A stretch of 64,000 nucleotides of DNA, taken from IMG/VR virus record IMGVR_UViG_3300035698_031273, positions 43,070 through 107,069 of that record; one strand, given 5' to 3'. Source of the DNA: a virus. This document shows, one piece after another, positions 38,501 to 47,545 of this stretch (within the stretch, counting starts at the first letter, position 1; every line of letters starts with the position of its first letter). The position numbers and the translations under genes are program-made. A model generated the notes under the pieces. That model was not told the DNA's origin, did not search any database, and worked only from the letters and a program-made list of their open reading frames with translations.

Positions 38501-41340
38501 ATGTGCAATATGAAGGACAGAGAATAAGACCAAGTACACTTGTTGTTCCACCATCTACTACAATGAAAACAAAAAATCAGACAATGGAAATTTTTAATGA
38601 AGAAGGAGAGGTTATTCAACAAAAAAGAGTTTCTATTGTTGATATTCCTTTGTATGCTCCAGATTCTATTCATGCAATTCAATTGTATGTAAAAGGTAGT
38701 CAAGGAGGATTTACATCTGTTAAAAATATGTATATTTTATTTCAAAGTATACTTAATTTAGATATAACTGTTGATGCACCTATGCCTGATGGATTTAGTG
38801 TATCTGAGCAGTTTGCAAGTGCATGGATAGTTGATCCTGATGATCCAACTGATGAAAACAAAACAACTGTTCCGGTAGATGGAAGTATTGTTAGTTGGAA
38901 TATTTTAAAAAGAGACAGGGCTGTAGATAGACCTTTTTATTCACTAGAAGAGGTTTCTCCAGAGACATATATAGACGGAGTATTTAGTATAATTAGAAGT
39001 GGAACAGCAAGAAATGTCTTTTTTGGACCTGCTACTGATGTTGCATATCCTTTTGAACAATATGAAATTAATGCTACTATTATGTATGATAATTTGGTAC
39101 AGATAGCCAGGGGTTTTGTTGAGATATATGGGTCGGAGGAAAACTCACCATTATCTTTTGGACAAAGATTTTTAATGGAATTAGATAGTACAGATAGTGG
39201 CAAATTTCCCCGATTAAATCCTCAGCAAATTTGGGCTGATGGGATAGATTATGCTAAGTTGATAATAAGTAGAGATAGCAATAGTTCCACTACACGATGG
39301 TCATTATGTTTTAGAACTTGTGCTGCTCAAGCTGGAAGAGATTTGATTGAATTAAGTTCTAATCAGATTATGGAACTTATATCAGAAAATTCAAACGTAG
39401 AGTTTGTTTGGGGAAATGTTAGTGAATATCAAGACCCTTATACTGGTAGGTGGACACTTCTTGAGGGCTCTGGTAGTTATACAAGCAAAGGACAAGCAAC
39501 AATAGAACTGGAAAATGAAGATATTTCAGATACAACGTCTATTTATTTAAGAATTAATCAAAATGTAGGGAAGAGACCTAGTTCGTTGGTACAATGTGAT
39601 AAAACAGTAGAAATAAATCCTTGTGATTGTTTAAATCTTACAGGTTGCGACATAGCTTTAAATGGTGACATTGTTATATCAGGTAGCACTTCTGTATATA
39701 TTGAAAATAATCCTTTTACCGTTATGGGAGGAGGAAGCATGACCATTGGCGTGCCTCCTACTATGTTGTCTCCGTATGAACCTTTAAAAGTTAGGTTGAT
39801 AAGCAGAACGGTAAATGGGATTGAATATACTAATGTTGGAAAAGAATCTTTTTACAGTATGACATTGGAAGAATCTGCTAGTATTGGTATTACGGTAGAA
39901 GTGTCTTTTAGAGATGAAAATGTGCCAGATGGAACTTTTGTTTTTGTTGTAATAGGTAATAATGATGGAATAAGTAAACTGACAGCACAAAATAATCGAG
40001 TAACGACATATACTGATTTAATTTCTATGAAGAGTTATGCTGATATTGTTATTTTGCCAACAAAAATTCCGAAGGACACATTTATGGAAAATGTAAAAAT
40101 ATTATGCACTTATGATGAATTAGGAATAGTTGAAAGGAATGAATATATAGAAATGTTTATTACTATAAGGGGAACTGATGATGTAGTACCACCTGCTGAA
40201 ATAGAGGATCCAGTGGTACCAGAAGAAATTATTCCTGAAAATAATATATTTTCTGGTACGGTTGAAAGATATAATATAGAAGATGATATTTGGACAACAA
40301 TTGAAGGGATGAGAGAATCTAGGGGGAATGCGGTTATTGAGTTTGTAAACGGATATCTTTATGTTATTGGAGGGTTGAACCAAAATGTAATATCTCGTAC
40401 AAATGAAGAATATTATTTATTTACCGATGAATGGACAACAAAGATAAGTATGCCTACAGCTAGATTTGGAGCATCTTCTGTGGTAATAGGTAATATAATT
40501 TATGTAATAGGAGGTATTAAAGAAGATGCTTATAGTGGAGAAAGGGTTGTTTCAACAGACGTAGAGGCATATAATATTGTTACTGATGAATGGATAACTC
40601 TTTCAAATATGCCAACAATTGATGAAACCGAAGATTATGGAGTTGCTTTTTGTGTTACGGAACATATTGTGATTTCTGGGCAAGATTATATATTTATATT
40701 ATCAGGAATAAAAAGAATAAATAGAAACGAACAAGTTGTTGATTATAATGATCGTATTTTGTATTATCATGTAAATAATAATTCTTGGAGTTATAGTGAA
40801 GTATTATCTGTATATTCATTAGAATTATATAAGCGTATTTCTCCCGTTAGTATTGTAGACGGTAGTCAAATAATTGTATTTGGAGGAAGTATTCAAAATT
40901 CTGATAATAGTTATAATCTTAGGCAAGAAGTTTATTCTTGTAATGTCTCTTCTCCTGATGTTTCTTCTCTTGATGTTTCTCTTGCAGATAATAAATTTCA
41001 ACAATTTCCTGAATTTAGAACATATGCTTCATTGGTTTTAGATAGTGATAATAATAATTATTATGTTCTAGGAGGTTCTAATAATAAGTCTGAGCAATTA
41101 AAGTATATGGAGAAAATATTTTCGTTAAATGATATATTTGAAGTTACTCTTATTTCTGATATGCCAGTAGCCAAAACAGGTATATCGTGTGTTGTTGGAA
41201 CGATAGATGACGAAGATCCTTATTCATATTCTTCGTCTAAGTATGAATATTTAGACAAGCCACATATTTTTGTGGTAGGGGGATATACTAGCGGAAATGA
41301 AAATGGATTTATTAATATTGGTTTAGGTTTTGAATTGTGA
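35587..41340 (+). CDS. Giant virion protein: vWA MIDAS segment, FN3, LamG and C-terminal Kelch propeller
   Basis: The product is 1917 residues, with GGAGG at 35571-35575. At ~79-135 lies the N-terminal half of a von Willebrand A domain with a canonical metal-binding DQSGSM, but the later MIDAS loops are missing and the chain passes into an FN3 domain (~165-230; RYYYTLFTYDSNYVFSNG). A LamG-like domain follows (~250-480; VGLWHFDEQKGSM, WNHVSVTCNFLTGLTIFYV). Additional FN3/Ig-like domains fill the middle. From ~1556 to the end a Kelch propeller is clear (VERYNIEDDIWTTIEGM, LYVIGGLNQ, IIYVIGGIKED, MPTARFGASSVVIG). This looks like a large composite adhesin; none of the domains implies catalysis. 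Confidence 0.75.
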   Translation: MDKNTWLLDFDRTHAFTIYSDFDAWDEDNISITIPPESEDTLHLTRFSDLLGQEFYRTKITEDGDSEIVELNLDERLITLVVDQSGSMTWNDNSSLRHELVKDMINVLSATYPGNIKYNLVEFGGTPVQIFFYGMVVDYSIEDSNIISLNSQIFGDADNNFAGVRVVRKIGSYPNDPLDGDIVTEGLMTKALDENLTPGTRYYYTLFTYDSNYVFSNGIRISAVPITREIPRGISLINYDIYKGTGVIRDDNTVGLWHFDEQKGSMVYDFSDSKIDLLLNGNEVWYQADQVASGISGIRFNGVNTYLYSDELNTEQTLSDEITIMAFIFPYEVYDPSPDPSIDNPSEDEISYPIVVRQNVSRINYVFYMSNDRLGFSNGVTNVVSDEGVLRENEWNHVSVTCNFLTGLTIFYVNGVDVGQEVLSTIGTAANLMELMYTDIGYDRYSKTTSLQYFWGRICEVSIHNTVRNNDYILSYSDSNLDDNYKMIKSENELDNGDRLVLLKYAIPEDFNFSGGSVKIIKSEKNIPSWDGDQDSTILLSRNHNTYGFFYTTDTDDFALGETYYYRIYSENVLGNVSYPSDSPSIEVQIPEISQLDYLPSISLTSVPSNLIVRPGNTKAYLEWNNGIQDDVSRIKIYHSYNSYPIVDTNGESSGTLVYTGFSGDNEYVHRYVENDRRSYYTVYYLDKYKRPSELDDDILSISGSVMPTHDSNDIGIPLMEVENVYYELVNNDSISISWEHPVGFQKDISGYLDQKVLFYAAVTNQYGVLIEDQISVTMEIVPNILRQDQAEDVFINRNASDVTDKDLYQFSVSEDETSGFVKGTLTMTMDSYFLGVISEASFSVRVTCRIPDSSGTGDLFSFKSDFITVSLDNPWDIELINRDNLQVTEKCYIVESGQSSKAFGGLLSVAERPDRLIRSLQTFNGIYIRSENPFTARAILTYRGDSLSREISVDVAAWESEMNLCAYASSDVQYEGQRIRPSTLVVPPSTTMKTKNQTMEIFNEEGEVIQQKRVSIVDIPLYAPDSIHAIQLYVKGSQGGFTSVKNMYILFQSILNLDITVDAPMPDGFSVSEQFASAWIVDPDDPTDENKTTVPVDGSIVSWNILKRDRAVDRPFYSLEEVSPETYIDGVFSIIRSGTARNVFFGPATDVAYPFEQYEINATIMYDNLVQIARGFVEIYGSEENSPLSFGQRFLMELDSTDSGKFPRLNPQQIWADGIDYAKLIISRDSNSSTTRWSLCFRTCAAQAGRDLIELSSNQIMELISENSNVEFVWGNVSEYQDPYTGRWTLLEGSGSYTSKGQATIELENEDISDTTSIYLRINQNVGKRPSSLVQCDKTVEINPCDCLNLTGCDIALNGDIVISGSTSVYIENNPFTVMGGGSMTIGVPPTMLSPYEPLKVRLISRTVNGIEYTNVGKESFYSMTLEESASIGITVEVSFRDENVPDGTFVFVVIGNNDGISKLTAQNNRVTTYTDLISMKSYADIVILPTKIPKDTFMENVKILCTYDELGIVERNEYIEMFITIRGTDDVVPPAEIEDPVVPEEIIPENNIFSGTVERYNIEDDIWTTIEGMRESRGNAVIEFVNGYLYVIGGLNQNVISRTNEEYYLFTDEWTTKISMPTARFGASSVVIGNIIYVIGGIKEDAYSGERVVSTDVEAYNIVTDEWITLSNMPTIDETEDYGVAFCVTEHIVISGQDYIFILSGIKRINRNEQVVDYNDRILYYHVNNNSWSYSEVLSVYSLELYKRISPVSIVDGSQIIVFGGSIQNSDNSYNLRQEVYSCNVSSPDVSSLDVSLADNKFQQFPEFRTYASLVLDSDNNNYYVLGGSNNKSEQLKYMEKIFSLNDIFEVTLISDMPVAKTGISCVVGTIDDEDPYSYSSSKYEYLDKPHIFVVGGYTSGNENGFINIGLGFEL

Positions 41341-44300
41341 TTTTAACTCAACGTATAAAATTAGATGGCAAACGCTCTTCAAGTTTTGTTATTACTTTAA
41401 GAGATGATGGAGGGGAGTTAATTACTTCTAATGTATTATTGTTGGTAAGAGGATTTCTAAAATTTTCTTCATCAAGTAATACAAGTGAAAATGTCAATCA
41501 ACAGGATGCTGTTAATTTATTAACGGAAAGATCAGTAGTTTATCCCGTATTATTTGCAGAAAAAGAAGTTGTTTCTAGAGATGGTAAAGCTGTAATTACT
41601 TTATTGCCACGATCTGAAGATATTTTACAAAGTACTTCAGAGATATTATCCGGGTTAGGTTTAACTGTTAGTATTGAATCTGGTGAAACATCTAATGATA
41701 CTGGTGTTGGAATTGGCAGTTTGGTAATTGTTCATGGGCAAGAGAGGGTACCATATAGCATAGAGGTTGAAATAACGGTTTTGGATGTAGATTATTATGG
41801 GCAGACGACTAATTCTGATGGAGAAAGCAATGAAAGAGTGAGTAGATTTGCTGGCTTAGCTTTGCAACAAGGCAATAATGTTTCCATAGAATGTTATAGC
41901 GACATTGAATGGATACCAACAGTTTCTAAAAGGATATTTGATAACGAGGGGAGTGTATCTGAGATATTAAATATTATTGATAATATGTCGTATGAGGTGC
42001 CTTTTGGTGGATCTCCATTGTATGATGCTTTAATTGTTTCTTCTGAATTTTTGTCTGATAATAGCATTGATAATTTACAGAAGATTTTATATGTATTAAC
42101 TGACAATGAAAGTAATCTTTCCTTTTATTCAATTGATGATGCTATAGAACAAATAAATGCTATTGATGGACAGGGAAAGGTTCCATCTTTAATAGGAAAT
42201 TTTTCAGTTGTATCTCCTATAACTTTGTCAGCCAAAGCAAATATTACAGATGTAAATAATCTTTTAAAAATAGCCTACATGACTGGTGGACAAAGTGTAA
42301 CAGTTCTTTCTGAACAATATAAAGATGAATTAGTAAGTATTTTTTTGGGTCAAACCACGGGTTCTGTGGGTTATGGAGAATATAAATTTACTGTTGACTT
42401 AGAAACTCAGGTTACTTTAAATACTGTGTCTCTTATTTTTGTTATGCCAGAAAATACCTCAGTTGAATGGAGTATGAGCATTGGTACTGATGGATATAAT
42501 TTTGTTGATGTTGATGGCACATATAATTCAGATAGTAATGTAAATATGGAAGGGGTAAATGCCAGGTATATTAAATTTTCAGTAATATTTATAACTGGGT
42601 TTTTTTCAGTTGAAAGTTTAGATGATCCTTATTATAGTCCGTCTTTGGCTAATTCTCCCCAGTTAGTAGAGTGTATATTTACATATAATAAAGAAAAAAT
42701 ATCTTATCTTATTCTTAATTCAGAAAATACTGTGTCTACTCCACAGAATGTTGTTCTTTGCACTGACGTAAATAATATTGATGGAATTAATTCAAGTCAA
42801 ATAAAAGCTGGAGTAACTACTTCTGATAGTCATAATTGGCTTGATTTTGATTTATCTTCTCAACAAGCCGTAGATCAGGATGGCAAAACTATTATTCCTG
42901 TTAGATTTTCTTCTAGTGATGATGAACTTTCTTCTGAGTATGCATATAAAATAGATAAATATGCTTATATGGTTAAATATGGTAGATGGAATTATGATGC
43001 CGTTGTTATAGTATATGATAGTAATAGTAATGTAATTAATCCAACTTTGTACAAGGTGTCCCCACGTGATGGTTTGATAGTATTTGATTCTTATCGTAGT
43101 GAGGCACAACTTACCATAAATATTATAGATCAGGCAAAAATTAAACCAGGATTTAGATTTTCTAATGTTGATTCTTCTCAAACTATTAGAATAGATGGGT
43201 TGGGATATATGTATAATACTAATATTAATTTATCTCCACCAGTGGAAAAATTGCCTCCAGAAGCTACGAATTTATTTGTTTTACCTGCAAAACCAGAAAT
43301 TTATCAACCAATTTTTTCTAATTATACTTTTTATGATATCAATTTTGATCAGGAGGATACTACAGGACGTATTATAAAATGGTATATTAATGACGTTTAT
43401 ATTCCTTATTTAGATGACATAACTAAGTGGAACGATATTACAGACCCTAATGATCCTATATATGAATATGTGTTTACCTTTACTTATGATGAAGTTCCAT
43501 CTGGCAGAACTGTTGAATCTTATGCTAGAGAAAAGAAAGAGTCTCTTTTATATGTGGGAGATATGATTCATTTTACTATAAAAGTTACTGATGGACAATT
43601 ATTTAGTCCATCTACAAAATCTCCTATTGTTACCGTTGTGGAAGGACAGCCTATTGTATCGGTTGCTAAGATATGGGCTATGGATGAAGAAGGAAATCTA
43701 TATGATCCATCAACAAGTGATGTTTCAGATAGACTTTCTTCTGATAGAAGTGCTGTTCTGGTTTATACTCTTATAAGTGATATTGATACTGATAGTTCTG
43801 AAATTATATGGTATGTAAATGAAGCTGAATTTAAAAAAGGAACAATTGTTTCTACTGAGAATATTGATAGGATTCTTAAGGGAGAGACAAATGAAGATAA
43901 TGTTGTAGCACTTCGTATTAGTAATGAAATTTATGCTAAAATAATTCCTTATACTGGAAGTAAAGAGGGACAAGCAATAACTACTGATACTGTGGTGGTG
44001 AAAAATTCTTTACCAGAAATAACTAGTATTATTTTTGCTAAAACTCCTAGAGCAGATGAGGACATGGTTCTTGTTTGGGAATTTTATGATTATGAAATAG
44101 ATGGCTTAAGTGACGATGGGCAGTCTAACAATACGAGAGTAGAGTGGTATAAATATGATGATGGTCTTCAAAAGTTTCAGTTAGTTACAGATAATAATAA
44201 TATTTTTACTATAATACCTAACAGCACCAGTACTGTTGGTTCAGAAATTCTTGAAGCTGGTCAGATATGGAAAGCCAGGGTAACTCCAAATGATTCTTTG

Positions 44301-44345
44301 GACGATGGAACTACAGTTGAGAGTTCTATAGTTACTATTTTGTGA
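41337..44345 (+). CDS. Virion protein with vWA-like C-terminal half, discoidin-like and Ig-like domains
   Basis: The protein starts with GTG 41337, overlapping the previous stop by four bases (GTGA). The product is 1002 residues. Residues ~160-330 resemble the second half of a vWA domain, including GGSPLYDAL (the threonine/serine MIDAS loop) and YVLTDNES (the aspartate loop), whereas an obvious DxSxS loop is not visible in this protein. A beta-sandwich resembling F5/8-type domains follows (~340-440). The C-terminal third (~640-1000) has Ig-like domains with GRIIKWYINDVY and DSSEIIWYVNEAEF strands related to those of the 18004 protein. It closes the run of surface-protein genes and abuts the glycosyltransferase genes. 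Confidence 0.7.
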   Translation: MILTQRIKLDGKRSSSFVITLRDDGGELITSNVLLLVRGFLKFSSSSNTSENVNQQDAVNLLTERSVVYPVLFAEKEVVSRDGKAVITLLPRSEDILQSTSEILSGLGLTVSIESGETSNDTGVGIGSLVIVHGQERVPYSIEVEITVLDVDYYGQTTNSDGESNERVSRFAGLALQQGNNVSIECYSDIEWIPTVSKRIFDNEGSVSEILNIIDNMSYEVPFGGSPLYDALIVSSEFLSDNSIDNLQKILYVLTDNESNLSFYSIDDAIEQINAIDGQGKVPSLIGNFSVVSPITLSAKANITDVNNLLKIAYMTGGQSVTVLSEQYKDELVSIFLGQTTGSVGYGEYKFTVDLETQVTLNTVSLIFVMPENTSVEWSMSIGTDGYNFVDVDGTYNSDSNVNMEGVNARYIKFSVIFITGFFSVESLDDPYYSPSLANSPQLVECIFTYNKEKISYLILNSENTVSTPQNVVLCTDVNNIDGINSSQIKAGVTTSDSHNWLDFDLSSQQAVDQDGKTIIPVRFSSSDDELSSEYAYKIDKYAYMVKYGRWNYDAVVIVYDSNSNVINPTLYKVSPRDGLIVFDSYRSEAQLTINIIDQAKIKPGFRFSNVDSSQTIRIDGLGYMYNTNINLSPPVEKLPPEATNLFVLPAKPEIYQPIFSNYTFYDINFDQEDTTGRIIKWYINDVYIPYLDDITKWNDITDPNDPIYEYVFTFTYDEVPSGRTVESYAREKKESLLYVGDMIHFTIKVTDGQLFSPSTKSPIVTVVEGQPIVSVAKIWAMDEEGNLYDPSTSDVSDRLSSDRSAVLVYTLISDIDTDSSEIIWYVNEAEFKKGTIVSTENIDRILKGETNEDNVVALRISNEIYAKIIPYTGSKEGQAITTDTVVVKNSLPEITSIIFAKTPRADEDMVLVWEFYDYEIDGLSDDGQSNNTRVEWYKYDDGLQKFQLVTDNNNIFTIIPNSTSTVGSEILEAGQIWKARVTPNDSLDDGTTVESSIVTIL

Positions 44346-45103
44346 TGTATATAGTAAATCAAAAAAAAATATTTTCTGTACAAATTATTGTTTTGTGTCA
44401 GAATAAATTAGATATAACTAAGCAGTGCTTAGAGTCTATTTATAAAAATAGTAAAACTGAATTTGGTATTTTTATACTTGACAATTCTTCTGTAGACAAT
44501 ACTAGAAAATTTTTATCAGAAAAATATTCTAATAAAGATAATGCTACAATTTATTTTTCTGATAAAAATTTGGGATGTGTGGGAGGAAGAAATAAAGCTT
44601 GGGATCTTCTTGGTGAGATTAGAAAAGACATAGAATATATTATTTTTTTAGATAACGATCAGCTTGTAGAAAAAAATTGGTTATCTCATCATTTATCTGT
44701 TTTGAATGAAGGTTATGATATAGTAGCTCCTGAGGCTTGGCAGGTTGGTAATTCTTTTTTACCAACTAAACACAATACCAAATTAAACGAACCTTTTCAT
44801 TATTTGGGCTGTGGTGGAATGATGATTAAAAAGAAAGTAATTGATAATATTGGTTTGTTTGATAATCGTTTTAGTCCTAGCTATTTTGAAGACCCTGATT
44901 TTTCATTTCGGGCTTCTGATGCTTTGTATAAATTAGGTTGGAATTTTAATGCTAAAATAGTTCATTTGGGGACAACCAATATAGCAAACGATAAAGATAA
45001 AAGGGGACGTTTTTTTAGTTCTCTTCAAAAATTTAGAGAAAAATGGAAGGGATATAGACCTAAGTTGCATTACCAAACAAATTTAAAAGAATTTGAAAAG
45101 TGA
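44345..45103 (+). CDS. GT-A glycosyltransferase, family 2 type
   Basis: I use ATG 44345, which shares a base with the previous stop (TGATG); the alternative GTG 44342 adds one residue. The product is 252 residues. It has a typical GT2 layout: IIVLCQNKLDITKQCLESI at the N-terminus, a nucleotide-binding acidic residue in FILDNSSVDNT (~45), NLGCVGGRNKAW (~78-90), the metal-binding DND in IIFLDNDQLV (~100), GCGGMMIKK (~155) and the acceptor-loop ED in SPSYFEDPDFSFRA (~178). Such enzymes use nucleotide-sugar donors and act in the cytoplasm. It is the first of three consecutive glycosyltransferases, so a shared glycan is likely built. Confidence 0.88.
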   Translation: MYIVNQKKIFSVQIIVLCQNKLDITKQCLESIYKNSKTEFGIFILDNSSVDNTRKFLSEKYSNKDNATIYFSDKNLGCVGGRNKAWDLLGEIRKDIEYIIFLDNDQLVEKNWLSHHLSVLNEGYDIVAPEAWQVGNSFLPTKHNTKLNEPFHYLGCGGMMIKKKVIDNIGLFDNRFSPSYFEDPDFSFRASDALYKLGWNFNAKIVHLGTTNIANDKDKRGRFFSSLQKFREKWKGYRPKLHYQTNLKEFEK

Positions 45104-45127
45104 AATTATTTTTATAAAATAAATATT

Positions 45128-46231
45128 ATGAGATTGTGTATATTATGTAATCATTCTTTTCCACATATAGGTGGAAGTGAAAAAATTGTACAGCAAATAG
45201 CTGAGTCAATGCAAAAAATGGGTGTGCAAACCACGATTTTTAGTGGTTCAGCCAGATCCGAATTATTTCACAATGGTGTCAGAATTACTTCTGTTCCCTT
45301 GAGCTTTTCAGCTTTTGTTAGGGAACTTGATAAATTTGATCATATCTTTATTTATAGTGATTATTATCATTATTGGTCAGACATTGTTTTATATAATAAA
45401 CGCATAAAACCTACTAAAAGCATTGCTTTGGTTGGTATGAATTATATGCTTGGGCATAAAGAAGCCTCTAAAATGTGTTTACATAACTTTTTATTAGAAC
45501 ATAAAAATTTTAAAGTTTTAGTTCATTCTTCTAATTATCAAGACTATTTACAATGTCAAAAGATGAATATTCCTACGACTGTTATTTCAAATGGGATTGA
45601 TGATAATGAATTTAATGTTAATACAGATTTTAGAAAGAAATTTGGATTGCCAGATAAAAAAATAATTTTATGTGTTAGTAATTTTTTTCCTGGTAAAGGA
45701 CAGAATTTTCTTATTAATGTTTTGGAAAAACTCAAAAAGAAGAGAAATGATTGGTTGGCTGTTTTTGTTTCTAGTAAAGTAAATATGCCATATGCTGAAC
45801 GTTTAGCAGGGGAATGTGAAATGTTATTGAAACATCTAAAAATATCTCACAAATTCTTTCGTAATTTACCTAGAGAAGATGTAGTGTCAGCTATTTGTGC
45901 TGCCGATGTGTTTGCTTTTCCCTCTCAAAAAGAAGTATCTCCTTTGGTACTTTTGGAATGTATGACGGCTGGTATACCGTGGGTGTCTTTTAATGTTGGA
46001 AATGCAAATGAGTTAAAAGGGGGTTGTATTATTAAATCTCACAAAAATTCTAAAAATGAAGTAATATTAACTGAAGTAGAGCAGCATTTATTTGCTAATA
46101 AACTTAGTCAAATACTAAGTGAAGAAGAGTATTCTGCAAAATTATCTGAGGAAGGAATAAAATATGCTAAAGAATTGTTTAATTGGGAGGATATAGAAAA
46201 AAAATATTATGACTTTTTCTTTGGAAAATGA
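45128..46231 (+). CDS. GT-B glycosyltransferase, family 4 type
   Basis: This 367-residue protein begins with ILCNHSFPHIGGSEK, the glycine-rich N-terminal loop typical of GT4 enzymes. The interdomain linker reads VISNGIDDNEFN (~156), and the donor-binding half starts ILCVSNFFPGKGQNFLINVL (~180). The family E-x7-E region is present as PSQKEVSPLVLLECMTAGIPWV, with both glutamates conserved. This is an inverting/retaining ambiguity that sequence alone does not settle, but most GT4 members are retaining. It overlaps the following gene by 23 bases, which strongly suggests co-expression with the two flanking GT2 genes. Confidence 0.88.
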   Translation: MRLCILCNHSFPHIGGSEKIVQQIAESMQKMGVQTTIFSGSARSELFHNGVRITSVPLSFSAFVRELDKFDHIFIYSDYYHYWSDIVLYNKRIKPTKSIALVGMNYMLGHKEASKMCLHNFLLEHKNFKVLVHSSNYQDYLQCQKMNIPTTVISNGIDDNEFNVNTDFRKKFGLPDKKIILCVSNFFPGKGQNFLINVLEKLKKKRNDWLAVFVSSKVNMPYAERLAGECEMLLKHLKISHKFFRNLPREDVVSAICAADVFAFPSQKEVSPLVLLECMTAGIPWVSFNVGNANELKGGCIIKSHKNSKNEVILTEVEQHLFANKLSQILSEEEYSAKLSEEGIKYAKELFNWEDIEKKYYDFFFGK

Positions 46232-46982
46232 GCCTTTTGTTAGTGTGGTAATAGCAGTTTATAATGGGGGAGACTATTTATTAAAAGCGTTAAATTCTAT
46301 CAAAGAACAGACTTACAGTAATATAGAAATAATTATTGTAAATGATGCTTCTACCGACAAGACAGGTCATAATATTAACGTATTTGAGAAGGAATATAAT
46401 AAGCCTCTTCGTATTATTAGTCATTATACAAATAAGGGTGTAGCAGCTAGTAGAAATGAAGCTATTGATATTGCAAAAGGTAAGTATATAGCCATTCAAG
46501 ATGCTGATGATATTAGTTTGCCATTGAGAATAGAAAAGCAAGTTAAATTCTTAGAGTCTTCTGATTGTTTTTGTGTGGGTAGTCATGCTTTTGAGATAGA
46601 CGAAAAAGGAGATATAAGAAAAGAGCGTATTTATCCTCCATCTACTCATGAAGAAGTAATTGATATTATAATGTCTATGGACACTTTCTATTTAAATCCC
46701 ATAATTGATCCTTCTACAATGTTTTTGAAAGAGGTTTTTATGGAATTAGGAGGATATAAGGTAGACCCAGGATTAAGATTTGTACAGGATTACGATTTTT
46801 GGGCTAGATCTATTGAAAATAATAAAAAAATAGCTAATTTACAAGAAAAATTGATTTATTACAGAGCAAATCCTAGTGGGGTTACGATTAAAAATAAAAA
46901 AATTATGATAAAGCAACATATGGTGGTATGGCATAGATTAATTAATAGTTTGCAAGGATTAAACGAAAAAAATGGTAGTTAA
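46209..46982 (+). CDS. GT-A glycosyltransferase, family 2 type
   Basis: This 257-residue protein has the classical GT2 start FVSVVIAVYNGGDYLLKAL with SIKEQTYSNIEIIIVNDAS-type second strand (~10-50), the NKGVAASRNEAI segment (~75-87) and the metal-binding QDADD (~98). The later part holds a DPSTMFLKE and QDYDFWARS motif, typical of the acceptor side, so both key acidic regions are intact. The start lies inside the preceding gene. It ends the glycosyltransferase set. Transfer of a sugar to virion surface proteins, or to a host surface glycan, is inferred from position only. Confidence 0.88.
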   Translation: MTFSLENEPFVSVVIAVYNGGDYLLKALNSIKEQTYSNIEIIIVNDASTDKTGHNINVFEKEYNKPLRIISHYTNKGVAASRNEAIDIAKGKYIAIQDADDISLPLRIEKQVKFLESSDCFCVGSHAFEIDEKGDIRKERIYPPSTHEEVIDIIMSMDTFYLNPIIDPSTMFLKEVFMELGGYKVDPGLRFVQDYDFWARSIENNKKIANLQEKLIYYRANPSGVTIKNKKIMIKQHMVVWHRLINSLQGLNEKNGS

Positions 46983-47002
46983 TATATATAGGAGAAAATA
47001 TT

Positions 47003-47545
47003 ATGACATATATTCCTCGTTGGATATTTGAACCTTTAAAAAAACAAGGATTTAAATGTATGTTCTGTAAATCTAAATTTCAAGAAAAGGGTATTATTAG
47101 TATAGGTATTCGTGACAGTCTTAGGACAAAAGATGAGGTTGTTTTTGTTGAATATAAGTGTCCGGAGACCAATTGTGGTAAACACACAGATGTTGAATTT
47201 GAGCCAATGAATCTTTTGGAGTTTGCTACAGATATTTTAGATGATTTTGAAGAAGAATCTTTTGATGAAATGGAAAAAGAAGAATTAAAAAATTTATTGG
47301 AAGGGACGGATAAGAAAAAAGAAAAATCAAAATCTTCTTCTAAACGCAAGTTAAATTTGAACACATCCAAAAATAAAAATAAAAGTAAAATTACCATTAA
47401 AGAGATCAATGACGTGAGGAAAAAATTAAGTAAAATACGGTATCATGAAGACTTTTTATTAGAGTTAGGAATGGATAGGTCTGAATTTTCTGAAGGTATC
47501 GAACTCCGCGGAGAAAGAAAAAAAAATGACAAAAACAATAAGTAA
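47003..47545 (+). CDS. Zinc-ribbon-like basic protein, unknown function
   Basis: The start is ATG 47003, with AGGAG at 46990-46994. Residues ~12-60 hold CMFCKSKF and, 30-odd residues later, CPETNCGK, a plausible four-cysteine zinc ribbon. An acidic helix (~75-100) is followed by a lysine/serine-rich, probably disordered stretch (~105-140) and a short C-terminal helix. This order (zinc site, acidic linker, basic tail) suggests nucleic-acid or protein contacts, but no known family is recognised. It overlaps the next gene by 20 bases and opens the second half of the window, in which DNA-handling proteins predominate. Confidence 0.65.
   Translation: MTYIPRWIFEPLKKQGFKCMFCKSKFQEKGIISIGIRDSLRTKDEVVFVEYKCPETNCGKHTDVEFEPMNLLEFATDILDDFEEESFDEMEKEELKNLLEGTDKKKEKSKSSSKRKLNLNTSKNKNKSKITIKEINDVRKKLSKIRYHEDFLLELGMDRSEFSEGIELRGERKKNDKNNK

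Noticed and set aside
45104-45127. Possible terminator between glycosyltransferase genes
   Set aside because: The spacer has only a short AT-only palindrome with no GC stem, and the flanking genes look co-expressed.
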